64,000 nucleotides of DNA from Leclercia adecarboxylata. GTDB lineage: Bacteria > Pseudomonadota > Gammaproteobacteria > Enterobacterales > Enterobacteriaceae. Below the pieces are notes generated by a model, which had not been told where the DNA came from, did not search any database, and saw nothing but the letters and a program-made list of their open reading frames with translations. Below are positions 35,791 to 43,677 of this stretch, in pieces. A program made the translations under genes and the position numbers. How positions within the stretch are numbered: position 1 is the first letter of the stretch; each line of letters starts with the position of its first letter. The stretch lies in contig NZ_CP040889.1 in NCBI RefSeq assembly GCF_006171285.1, positions 3,720,001 through 3,784,000 on the forward strand, given 5' to 3'.

Positions 35791-35819
35791 AAAAAAACAG
35801 GGCCGAAGCCCTGTTTTTT
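35791..35819 (-). terminator. Terminator of ompF
   Basis: Read on the minus strand, a 12-bp stem AAAAAACAGGGC/GCCCTGTTTTTT with TTCG loop and a long T tract, about 26 bp past the ompF stop. Confidence 0.93.
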
Positions 35820-35845
35820 AGACATATAACAAAGTGGTGTACTGA

Positions 35846-36925
35846 TTAGAACTGGTAAACGATACCTACACCCGCATGGTCGTCGGTAGACAGGCCAGTT
35901 GCTTCAGCGTAGTTGTTGTCATCCAGCAGGTTGAAGCGGTACGCAGCGTACACGTTCATGTTCTTGTTGAAGTAGTACCAGGTACCCACTTCTACGTATT
36001 TAACCAGGTCAGCATCGCCGCCGCTGAAACCGTTACGAGCGGTCAGATCTTTACCTTTGGACTGTACGTAGCCCACGGATGGACGCAGACCGAAGTCGAA
36101 CTGGTACTGAACCACAGCTTCGAAGTTCTGAGTTTTGTTAGCGAATTCGCCGTCATTTTCACGGGTCATGTTCTGAGATTCGCCGTACATTACCGCTGCG
36201 TACAGGTTGTTTGCATCATACTTCAGGGAGGTTGCCCAGCCTTCAGCACGTTCGCCTTTACCGTCTGCACTCTGCGCAGTAGAGCGGTCTGAGTTAGAGT
36301 AGGCTGCGGTTACGTTGAAACCTTCAGCGAAGTCATAGCCCAGAGAGTAGCTGCCGCCGTCGCCGTTCTGACGGCTGGTGGTGTGGCCAGATTCGTTTTT
36401 ACCCTGGTACTGCAGACCCAGCGCCAGGCCATCAACCAGACCGAAGAAGTCAGAGTTACGGTAGGTAGCCAGACCGGTGCTACGTCCAGTCATGAAGTTG
36501 TCGGTTGCAGCCAGGGAGTCGCCGACCCAGATAACGAACATATCGGTTGAAGCCAGCGCATCATAGAACACGCCGTAGTTACGACCATAATCGAATGAAC
36601 CAATCTCACCGGCTTTCAGGCCTGCGAATGCCAGACGGGTTTTAGTACCCTGAGCGCCTTCCTGAGCGGAAGCGTCCATGTTGTATTCCCACTGACCATA
36701 ACCGGCCAGTTGGTCATTAATCTGAGTTTCACCTTTGAAGCCGATACGCGCATAGGTGGTGTCACCGTTATCGGAATCACCGTTGGTGGTCCACTGGTGT
36801 TCGCCTACTGCTTTACCATAGAAGTCCAGCTTGTTACCGTTTTTGTTATAGATTTCTGCTGCGTTAGCTGCACCGGCTACCAGCAGGGCAGGGATAACCA
36901 CTGCCAGGATATTGCGCTTCATCAT
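35846..36925 (-). CDS. ompF: Outer-membrane porin OmpF
   Basis: A trimeric 16-strand porin of 359 aa (E. coli OmpF 362). The signal peptide [22 protein letters not shown] is followed by mature [16 protein letters not shown]; the protein ends in VGIVYQF with the terminal Phe used by the Bam machinery. Constriction loop L3 follows [13 protein letters not shown] and here reads MFVIWVGDS where E. coli has MLPEFGGDT. The positions of Glu117 and Gly119 are thus Ile and Val. The start region ATGAGGGTAATAAATAATG matches the MicF antisense target of E. coli. It could be called OmpF/OmpK35-type. Confidence 0.94.
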   Translation of the reverse strand: MMKRNILAVVIPALLVAGAANAAEIYNKNGNKLDFYGKAVGEHQWTTNGDSDNGDTTYARIGFKGETQINDQLAGYGQWEYNMDASAQEGAQGTKTRLAFAGLKAGEIGSFDYGRNYGVFYDALASTDMFVIWVGDSLAATDNFMTGRSTGLATYRNSDFFGLVDGLALGLQYQGKNESGHTTSRQNGDGGSYSLGYDFAEGFNVTAAYSNSDRSTAQSADGKGERAEGWATSLKYDANNLYAAVMYGESQNMTRENDGEFANKTQNFEAVVQYQFDFGLRPSVGYVQSKGKDLTARNGFSGGDADLVKYVEVGTWYYFNKNMNVYAAYRFNLLDDNNYAEATGLSTDDHAGVGIVYQF

Positions 36926-37042
36926 TATTTATTACCCTCATTGGTTTTTTTATGACACTCGCCACTGCCGTCAATAAATTCTGTCAATAAATATTTCCGG
37001 AACTATTGATGAGAGTTTGGTGTCTTTATGTATCTGACAGGC

Positions 37043-37136
37043 ATCTTTCCATTCAAATAAACGTTTCGCTACTCTGAAAGTGCTACAAACATCAAGAATC
37101 GGTTACAATAAGAAAATATGTGTAACTAAATGTGAA
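37043..37136 (-). promoter_or_regulatory. ompF promoter with OmpR boxes
   Basis: On the minus strand, positions 37136-37086 read closely like the E. coli F1-F2-F3 OmpR sites (elements TTAGTTACACA, TATTGTAACCG and GATGTTTGTAGCAC). The promoter core follows (GTAGCACTTTC through the -10 region AAAGAT at 37048-37043). About 110 bases of untranslated leader precede the ATG. OmpR/EnvZ osmotic control is inferred from this match. Confidence 0.75.
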
Positions 37137-37494
37137 TTTTAAGGAGCTTTGTGAGGGACCTCAAAGTTCAGAGTTGAATGGCTAAAATTAAAGCTTCACT
37201 AATTCTATCTATATGAATTGCTTATCTTAAATTTAGATAATAACTTTTTTTATGATCCGAAGCATTAGCGCACTATTTTTCTTATCTTTGGAAATAGACA
37301 TCTGGATAGCCGGGATTTTGCACAAAAAGTGTGCTAATGCTTGAGATAAGTATTAGGCGCAATAAGAATAGGGTTTATTTTGTGTTCAAAGATGTTTCAT
37401 GGAAATAAAGCGTAACACTGGAGAGGATCTGGCGGGGTTGCACTTTAAAGACGCTGACTTTCGACTGACATAAGTTGACAGTGCAGAATAAAAT
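37137..37494. other. AT-rich ompF-asnS spacer with inverted repeats
   Basis: About 360 bp without a gene. It should contain the distal ompF control sites (distal OmpR and IHF binding), which could not be located with confidence. It holds a palindrome TTATCT-N7-AGATAA at 37222-37240 and a separated inverted repeat, arms 37260-37274 and 37328-37342, matching at 14 of 15 bases. A short hairpin GCACA/TGTGC (37320-37334) shares the right arm. No open frame with a ribosome site was seen. Confidence 0.5.
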
Positions 37495-37518
37495 AATGGC
37501 CAGCATTAGCTGGCCATT
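37492..37518 (-). terminator. Terminator of asnS
   Basis: A perfect 10-bp stem AATGGCCAGC/GCTGGCCATT with a 4-nt loop, followed on the minus strand by ATTTTATT, 13 bp past the asnS stop. Confidence 0.85.
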
Positions 37519-37531
37519 GTGTAGTGAGGGA

Positions 37532-38932
37532 TTAGAACGTTGCGTTGCGCGGGGTGCGCGGGAATGGAATCACATCACGCACGTTCTGAACACCGGTAAC
37601 ATAGGCAATCAGACGCTCAAAGCCGAGCCCGAAACCGGAGTGCGGCACGGTGCCGTAACGACGTAAGTCGCGATACCACCAGTAGTCCTCTTTGTTGAGG
37701 CCCATTTCAGCCATACGCGCATCCAGTACGTCCAGACGCTCTTCACGCTGAGAACCACCGATGATTTCACCGATGCCCGGGGCGAGCACGTCCATCGCGG
37801 CAACGGTTTTGCCGTCTTCGTTAAGGCGCATGTAGAACGCCTTAATGTCTTTCGGATAGTTTTTCACGACAACCGGCGCCTTGAAGTGCTTCTCGGCCAG
37901 GTAGCGTTCGTGCTCGGAGGAGAGATCAACGCCCCAGTAAACCGGGTTCTCGAACTGCTGACCGCAGTTTTCGAGGATGGTCACCGCATCGGTGTAATCC
38001 ACCTGAGCAAAATCAGCAGAGACGAAACGTTCCAGACGTGCGATAGCATCGCTGTCGACGCGCTCGGCGAAGAATTTCATGTCATCGGCGCGTTCGGTCA
38101 GCACGGCGTTGAAGACGTACTTCAGCATCGCTTCTGCCAGACCGGCAACGTCATCGAGGTCAGCGAAAGCCACTTCCGGCTCCAGCATCCAGAATTCCGC
38201 CAGGTGGCGGCTGGTGTTGGAGTTCTCGGCGCGGAAGGTTGGACCGAAGGTGTAGATTTTGGACAGCGCACAGGCGTAGGTTTCGCCGTTCAGCTGGCCA
38301 GATACGGTCAGGAAGGACTCTTTACCAAAGAAGTCTTTGTCGTAGTCCACTTTTCCTTCCGGCGTGCGCGGCAGGTTTTCCATGTCCAGCGTCGAAACGC
38401 GGAACATCTCGCCTGCGCCTTCGGTATCGGAGGCGGTGATCAGCGGCGTGGAAACCCAGAAGTAACCCTGCTCGTCAAAGAAACGGTGCAGCGCCTGCGC
38501 CAGAGTGTGGCGAACACGGGCGACGGCCCCAATCATGTTGGTACGCGGACGCAGGTGAGCTACTTCACGCAGATACTCGATGCTGTGGCGTTTTGCCGCC
38601 ATCGGGTAGGTGTCTGGATCTTCAACCCAGCCGGTCACTTCAATTGAGGTGGCCTGCAGTTCATAGCTCTGACCCTGGCCCTGAGAGGCCACGATTTTAC
38701 CGGTGACGACAACGGAGCAACCCGTGGTCAGACGCAGCACTTCCTGATTGTAATTGGGCAGAGAATTATTAATAACGGCCTGTACAGGATCAAAGCAGGA
38801 ACCGTCATAGACGGCGAGGAATGAAAAGCCAGCTTTTGAATCTCGGCGGGTACGCACCCATCCGCGCACGGTGACTTCGCTGTCAACGGCTACGCGGCCC
38901 TGGAGTACGTCGGCTACAGGCACAACGCTCAT
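37532..38932 (-). CDS. asnS: Asparaginyl-tRNA synthetase
   Basis: A 466-aa class II aminoacyl-tRNA synthetase charging tRNA-Asn. An N-terminal OB-fold anticodon-binding domain ([20 protein letters not shown] at about residues 20-39) is followed by the catalytic core. Motif 2 has [21 protein letters not shown], split here as [11 protein letters not shown] and [10 protein letters not shown], and motif 3 has [10 protein letters not shown] near the C terminus. Full length as in E. coli. In K-12 its upstream neighbour is pncB; here five accessory genes lie between. Confidence 0.97.
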   Translation of the reverse strand: MSVVPVADVLQGRVAVDSEVTVRGWVRTRRDSKAGFSFLAVYDGSCFDPVQAVINNSLPNYNQEVLRLTTGCSVVVTGKIVASQGQGQSYELQATSIEVTGWVEDPDTYPMAAKRHSIEYLREVAHLRPRTNMIGAVARVRHTLAQALHRFFDEQGYFWVSTPLITASDTEGAGEMFRVSTLDMENLPRTPEGKVDYDKDFFGKESFLTVSGQLNGETYACALSKIYTFGPTFRAENSNTSRHLAEFWMLEPEVAFADLDDVAGLAEAMLKYVFNAVLTERADDMKFFAERVDSDAIARLERFVSADFAQVDYTDAVTILENCGQQFENPVYWGVDLSSEHERYLAEKHFKAPVVVKNYPKDIKAFYMRLNEDGKTVAAMDVLAPGIGEIIGGSQREERLDVLDARMAEMGLNKEDYWWYRDLRRYGTVPHSGFGLGFERLIAYVTGVQNVRDVIPFPRTPRNATF

Positions 38933-38945
38933 AATAGTCTCTCTA

Positions 38946-38989
38946 TGTTGTCCAAAAATAAAATCTGTATCCCCTTCAATGGGGGGATA
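38946..38989 (-). terminator. Hairpin with T tract between the Lrp-type gene and asnS
   Basis: Read on the minus strand, TATCCCC pairs with GGGGATA (7 bp, 7-nt loop) and is followed after four bases by TTTTATTTTT. It could terminate the Lrp-type regulator transcript, which otherwise would run into asnS 175 bp away. It also lies only 14-57 bp before the asnS start, so it may fall in the asnS leader. Confidence 0.45.
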
Positions 38990-39107
38990 TCTATGTTACC
39001 TGTCATCTTCCATCAGACAAGTAGAATTCGCATATGAAAGGGGGGATTTCGGAAATAATAATGGCCCAGACAGATTCCTTACCTTTCGCTATTGGCTTTC
39101 GGGTGAA

Positions 39108-39569
39108 CTACTCAATCACCACCGTCATCTCTTGCTTGGCATTTTGCATCGAAACAATAGTACGGAAGGACTTAATATTCCCCGAAGCGAAGAACAGCTC
39201 GCGCGTCAGCAGCTCATATTCCGCCATATCACGCACGTTAACTACCAGCAGAAAATCGAAATCTCCCGTGACGTAATAGACCTGCTGCACCTGCGGACAA
39301 TTCACGAACCGCTGCTTATCTTCCTCCAGCAGGTCCAGGCGTTCGTTCTCAATCGTGACCTGAACCATGATGGTTATCGGGCGACCCACCTTACCGGCGT
39401 CAACCAGGCTGACGTTGCCCTTGATAATGCCAGCCTCCTCCAGCGCGGCGATCCGGCGATTGACCGCCGAGGCTGACAGGCTGACGCGATCGGCGATTTC
39501 CCGCTGCGAAAGGCGACTTGTCTGCTGCAAAAGCGTGAGGATTTTTTTATCCCAGGTATCCATTTTCAT
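39108..39569 (-). CDS. Lrp/AsnC-family transcriptional regulator
   Basis: A 153-aa regulator. Residues 3-60 form the AsnC-type helix-turn-helix (LSQREIADRVSLSASAVNRR is the recognition region); residues 65-145 form the RAM ligand-binding/oligomerisation domain (VQQVYYVTGDFDFLLVVNV contains the conserved GDFD turn). Such proteins form octamers or discs and sense amino acids. It is transcribed away from the diaminopropionate ammonia-lyase gene with a 207-bp shared promoter region, so it most likely controls that cluster and itself. It is not Lrp or AsnC itself; no K-12 gene at this position matches. The inducer is unknown; 2,3-diaminopropionate or a product is the obvious guess. Confidence 0.9.
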   Translation of the reverse strand: MKMDTWDKKILTLLQQTSRLSQREIADRVSLSASAVNRRIAALEEAGIIKGNVSLVDAGKVGRPITIMVQVTIENERLDLLEEDKQRFVNCPQVQQVYYVTGDFDFLLVVNVRDMAEYELLTRELFFASGNIKSFRTIVSMQNAKQEMTVVIE

Positions 39570-39607
39570 CGTGTCGACGGCCTTTAAACAGTGTGATCGG
39601 CCTCACT

Positions 39608-39676
39608 TATGCAACTTTGTTGCGTTACAGAGGCAAATAAGGGTGGAAGTTGCGTATTCATGGTCAATTTTGCGCC
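39608..39676. promoter_or_regulatory. Candidate operator array for the Lrp-type regulator
   Basis: In the divergent gap a 13-bp perfect palindrome GCAAC-TTT-GTTGC occupies 39611-39623, the 5-3-5 geometry typical of Lrp/AsnC-family sites. TTGCG occurs at 39620, 39650 and 39670, spaced 30 and 20 bp, that is, close to whole helical turns. No promoter hexamers were clear enough to assign. Confidence 0.5.
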
Positions 39677-39776
39677 ATTTTCGCATCGGGCCAAGTGTAC
39701 CATCACAGTCATCAGGAAAGCGTTAACTCGCTTTCAAGAGTCAGCCCTCGCGAATTCACAGGATAAAGGTGCACGT

Positions 39777-40991
39777 ATGACGGACAGGATTAATTATCAA
39801 TTTAACGCCCGACGCAAAGGGTATGAGCAGGAGGGGAACCTCAGCCTACTCAATAAGCAGGTCAGCGATGAAGTGCTGGCTTTCCATCAAAAATTCCCGG
39901 CATACCAGGTGACGCCGCTGCGCAGGTTAAACCATTTAAGCCAGCGTCTGGGGCTGGGGTCGTTACATATTAAGGATGAAGCCCGGCGATTCGGCCTCAA
40001 TGCCTTTAAAGGTCTTGGTGGCTCGTATGCGATGGGGAAATATCTCGCCAGCCTGCTTGGTCGCGACATTAATACCCTGAGTTTCACCGACCTTAATTCT
40101 GCAGAAATTAAAGCGCGTATCAAAGATATTGTCTTTGTCACCGCTACCGATGGCAATCACGGACGCGGCGTCGCATGGGCTGCAGAGCAGCTCGGATTGC
40201 GGGCGGTGGTCTACATGCCGAAAGGCTCATCGCCGGTGCGGGCGCAGAATATTCGCCAGCACGGCGCCGAGTGCTCCATCACCGATCTCAACTACGACGA
40301 TACCGTGCGGTTGGCCGACAAAATGGCCCGCGAGCAGGGCTGGGTGCTGCTGCAGGATACGGCCTGGCAGGGCTATGAGCAGATCCCCACCTGGATTATG
40401 CAGGGCTATATGACCCTTGCCGTTGAAATCTGGGAACAGCTGCGGCAAAGCGGGGCGCCGTTGCCGACACATCTCTTTTTACAGGCCGGGGTCGGGTCAT
40501 TCGCGGGCAGCATCATGGGCTATTTTGTCGGGAAGATGCAGCACCAGGCGCCGACGATTGTCATTGTGGAACCGCATAAAGCGAACTGCCTGTACCGCTC
40601 GGCGGTCGTCAATGACGGCCGGCCGCACAGCGTAGGTGGCGACATGTCCACCCTGATGGCCGGGCTGGCCTGTGGCGAACCCAATATTACCAGCTGGCCG
40701 ATGCTGCGCGACTACGCCACCTGTTTTATCTCCGCCGATGACCAGCTTGCCGCCAACGGCATGCGCCTGCTTGCCGCGCCGCGCCCCGGTACCGATGAGC
40801 CCTTTATCTCCGGTGAATCTGGCGCAATCGGCGCCGGGGTGCTTCATGCGCTGATGACGCAACCAGAGTACCGCGAACTCGCCGAATCACTACGCCTTAA
40901 TGCCGAAGCTCACGTCCTGTTAATCAGCACCGAAGGGGACACCTCCCCGGATATCTATGAGGAGATCGTCTGGTTTGGCCGTAACGGTTAA
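39777..40991 (+). CDS. 2,3-diaminopropionate ammonia-lyase
   Basis: A 404-aa fold-type II PLP enzyme that splits 2,3-diaminopropionate into pyruvate and two ammonia. The PLP lysine is Lys78 in RFGLNAFKGLGGSYA. The sequence TDGNHGRGVAWAAEQLG carries the catalytic aspartate and phosphate-binding region of the family, and DTAWQGY, GVGSFAGS and ISTEGD are also conserved with E. coli YgeX. I chose ATG 39777, after AGGATAAAGG, because it gives the family length; the frame is open for another 56 codons upstream through the promoter region. First gene of a cluster with a transporter and two M20 hydrolases. YgeX also lies near an M20 enzyme in E. coli, but the cluster there is different. Confidence 0.93.
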   Translation: MTDRINYQFNARRKGYEQEGNLSLLNKQVSDEVLAFHQKFPAYQVTPLRRLNHLSQRLGLGSLHIKDEARRFGLNAFKGLGGSYAMGKYLASLLGRDINTLSFTDLNSAEIKARIKDIVFVTATDGNHGRGVAWAAEQLGLRAVVYMPKGSSPVRAQNIRQHGAECSITDLNYDDTVRLADKMAREQGWVLLQDTAWQGYEQIPTWIMQGYMTLAVEIWEQLRQSGAPLPTHLFLQAGVGSFAGSIMGYFVGKMQHQAPTIVIVEPHKANCLYRSAVVNDGRPHSVGGDMSTLMAGLACGEPNITSWPMLRDYATCFISADDQLAANGMRLLAAPRPGTDEPFISGESGAIGAGVLHALMTQPEYRELAESLRLNAEAHVLLISTEGDTSPDIYEEIVWFGRNG

Positions 40992-41108
40992 TTTCCCACG
41001 GTAATCACAAGAGGGCCATCTTACCTACCCTCCAGGCTCTCGGTATGGCACGCGTTCTGACAATAAAACATACGCGGTATCGCGTAATGCACAGAGAGAA
41101 CATGACCA

Positions 41109-42398
41109 ATGAATAGTGAAAATGCTGTTACAGAAAGAGGATGCTGCAATCCTGCAAAATGGCATAGCGAAGATACCGTCTGGGTACTTGGCCTGTTCGG
41201 GACGGCGATTGGCGCCGGGGTGCTGTTTTTGCCGATAAACGCCGGGATCGGCGGCTTCTGGCCGCTGCTAATCGTTTTTGTCCTGGCCTTTCCCATTACC
41301 TATCTGGCGCACCGCGGGCTGGCGCGCTTTATTTATTCGTCCAATACGCCAGAAAGCACCATTACCGATGCGATCGGTGAACATTTCGGCGCACTGGCGG
41401 GAAAAGTGTTCACCCTTATCTATTTTTTCGCCGTCTATACCATTCTGATTATGTACGCGGTGGCGATCACCAATACCGCCCAGAGCTTTATCACTCACCA
41501 ACTCGGGATGGTGGAGCCGCCGCGGGCGCTGGTGGCTATAGTGCTGATTCTCGGGCTGATGTTTATCGTCCGCTTCGGGCAGCGGCTGATCATGAGGGTG
41601 ATGAGCGCCCTGGTCTATCCCTTTATTCTCTCACTTGTTTTTATGGCGCTGTTTCTGATCCCACACTGGAACGTGGCGATTCTGCACACCCTCAATCCCG
41701 ATGCGGCGGATAACGGACATGGCATGTTATTGACGCTGTGGATGACGTTTCCGGTGCTGGTGATGTCCTTTAACCACTATCCGATTATCTCCCCGATGGT
41801 GGTGCGTCAGAAGCAGCGCTATGGCCTGGCGCTCGCCGAGCGTAAATGCGAACAGATTCAGCGGTATGGCATCCTGCTGATGACCCTGGTGGTGCTCTTT
41901 TTCGTGCTCAGCTGCGTGTTAAGCCTGTCACCGCAGCAGTTGGCAGAGGCGAAGGCGCAGAATCTTTCTATTCTGTCGTATCTTGCCAACCAGTTCGATA
42001 CGCCAGTTATCGCCTGGTTGTCGCCGATTATCGCCTTTGTTGCCATTACCAAGTCCTTCCTGGGCCACTATATCGGCGCCTATGAATCGTTGCGCGATCT
42101 GATCCTTGAAGCGGCCGCCGCGCGGGGGAAGACATTCGCCATCCGCTCGGTTGACGTGGCGATCCTGATTTTTATGGTCCTGACCTGCTGGTTCGCCGCC
42201 TACAAAAACCCCAGTATCCTCGGCATTATCGAATACATCAGCGGCCCCACCGGGGCGGTGATCCTGCTGCTGTTACCCATGTACGCCATCCATAAATTAC
42301 CCGCGCTGGCACCATATCGCGGCAAAGCCAGCAACGTTTTTGTCACCCTGATTGGGCTGATTACCGTATTTGCCATTTTTTACGGCATGTTCCAGTAA
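41109..42398 (+). CDS. HAAAP-family amino-acid transporter (SdaC/YhaO-like)
   Basis: A 429-aa inner-membrane carrier with about 11 hydrophobic helices. The N-terminal sequence TVWVLGLFGTAIGAGVLFLP is the hallmark of the hydroxy/aromatic amino-acid permease family; SdaC and YhaO begin in the same way. The family moves serine, threonine or aromatic amino acids with protons, so a diaminopropionate-type or related substrate is plausible from context but not shown. It starts 117 bp after the ammonia-lyase. The ATG at 41109 overlaps a four-codon reading frame (ATG 41102, stop 41114-41116). Confidence 0.9.
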   Translation: MNSENAVTERGCCNPAKWHSEDTVWVLGLFGTAIGAGVLFLPINAGIGGFWPLLIVFVLAFPITYLAHRGLARFIYSSNTPESTITDAIGEHFGALAGKVFTLIYFFAVYTILIMYAVAITNTAQSFITHQLGMVEPPRALVAIVLILGLMFIVRFGQRLIMRVMSALVYPFILSLVFMALFLIPHWNVAILHTLNPDAADNGHGMLLTLWMTFPVLVMSFNHYPIISPMVVRQKQRYGLALAERKCEQIQRYGILLMTLVVLFFVLSCVLSLSPQQLAEAKAQNLSILSYLANQFDTPVIAWLSPIIAFVAITKSFLGHYIGAYESLRDLILEAAAARGKTFAIRSVDVAILIFMVLTCWFAAYKNPSILGIIEYISGPTGAVILLLLPMYAIHKLPALAPYRGKASNVFVTLIGLITVFAIFYGMFQ

Positions 42399-42421
42399 CC
42401 ACGATCAATAGCGAGATCTTT

Positions 42422-43660
42422 ATGCATCACTATCTACAGATTAACGGCCAGCGGCTTATCGGTTCTTTGTTCGCTCTCGGCGAGCTCGGCGCGCTGGAGG
42501 GCGGGGGAGTCTGTCGCCTCGCGGCCACCGCAGAGGACAAAGCGGGCAGGGATTTTGTTCTCGCCAGAATGAAGGCCCTGGGGCTGGATATCACTATTGA
42601 TGCGATCGGCAACGTCACCGGCGTGTATGCCGGAGAAGAGGCTCTCCCCATGGTGATGATGGGTTCACATATCGATACCGTCGGCACCGGCGGCCTGTAC
42701 GACGGCAACTACGGCGTCATGGCCGGGCTTGAAGTGATTGCCACGCTACAGGAGGCGGGGATCCGTCCCCGCCGTCCGCTGGCGGTTACCTTCTTTACCA
42801 ATGAAGAGGGGGTGCGCTTCCAGCCCGACATGATGGGCAGCGTGGTGTTTGCCGGGGAGTATCCCCTGGAGACAGCGCTGGCAGCGAAAGACAGCAATGG
42901 CATTACCCTTGACGAGGCGCTGCGGGCGATTGGCTACAAAGGTGAACGCAGGCCTGGCGATATGCCGGTGGACAGCTACGTCGAACTGCATATTGAACAG
43001 GGACCGATCCTCGATAAAGAGGGAACCAATATCGGAGTCGTCACCGGTGTTCAGGGGATCTCCTGGCAGGAGCTGACCCTGACCGGTGTCTCCAATCATG
43101 CCGGTACCACGCCGATGTCGATGCGTCACGACGCCGGTCTGGCGGCGGCCAGAATCGCCGTCTTCGCCCGTGAACTGGCGCTGAGCCTCGGCGGCGATCA
43201 GGTCTCAACGGTGGGGCACATCAGCGTCAAACCCAATCTGATTAACGTCATCCCCAACCAGGTGGTGATGTCGGTGGATCTACGCAATACCGATAACGCA
43301 GTCTTAAAACTGGCAGAACAACGGCTGGCGGATTTTGTGGCCACAACTGCGCAGGAAGAAGGGGTGGCGATCACCAGCCGTTCGCTGGTGCGTTTTAATC
43401 CGGCCATTTTTGCCGATGAGATCGTCAACGCCGTAGAGGAAGAAGCGAAGCGTCAGAGCCTGAGCTTCCGGCGGCTGCCGAGTGGCGCAGGCCACGATGC
43501 GCAATTTATGGCCTCGGTGTGCCCGGCCGGGATGATCTTCGTCCCCTGCGTCGACGGCGTCAGCCATAACGTCAACGAACACAGCGATCCCAAAGACCTG
43601 GTTGCCGGAGCCAACGTGCTGCTGCAGGTGGTCTTACAGCGCGCTCAGCGTCCGGCTTAA
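42422..43660 (+). CDS. M20-family hydantoinase/carbamoylase (N-carbamoyl amino acid amidohydrolase-like)
   Basis: A 412-aa zinc-dependent hydrolase of the AllC/HyuC subgroup, which removes carbamoyl groups from N-carbamoyl amino acids, ureidopropionate or allantoate. Metal ligands are in GSHIDTV, YDGNYGVMAG, TNEEGVRF, ELHIEQGP and the C-terminal GVSHNVNEH. The lid/dimerisation domain begins near residue 210 with the GVSNHAGTTPMSMRHDA substrate-binding loop. Full length with no damage. It begins 23 bp after the transporter and 17 bp before the next gene, clearly one operon. Exact substrate cannot be read from sequence. Confidence 0.88.
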   Translation: MHHYLQINGQRLIGSLFALGELGALEGGGVCRLAATAEDKAGRDFVLARMKALGLDITIDAIGNVTGVYAGEEALPMVMMGSHIDTVGTGGLYDGNYGVMAGLEVIATLQEAGIRPRRPLAVTFFTNEEGVRFQPDMMGSVVFAGEYPLETALAAKDSNGITLDEALRAIGYKGERRPGDMPVDSYVELHIEQGPILDKEGTNIGVVTGVQGISWQELTLTGVSNHAGTTPMSMRHDAGLAAARIAVFARELALSLGGDQVSTVGHISVKPNLINVIPNQVVMSVDLRNTDNAVLKLAEQRLADFVATTAQEEGVAITSRSLVRFNPAIFADEIVNAVEEEAKRQSLSFRRLPSGAGHDAQFMASVCPAGMIFVPCVDGVSHNVNEHSDPKDLVAGANVLLQVVLQRAQRPA

Positions 43661-43677
43661 CTTTACGGGAGATTATG

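Noticed and set aside
36926..37531. A small RNA gene such as micF upstream of ompF
   Set aside because: MicF normally lies next to ompC; only its target sequence at the ompF start is visible here, and no sRNA with promoter and terminator could be defined.
39609..39776. A 56-codon N-terminal extension of diaminopropionate ammonia-lyase
   Set aside because: It covers the divergent promoter and operator palindrome, is not seen in the family, and ATG 39777 has its own ribosome site.
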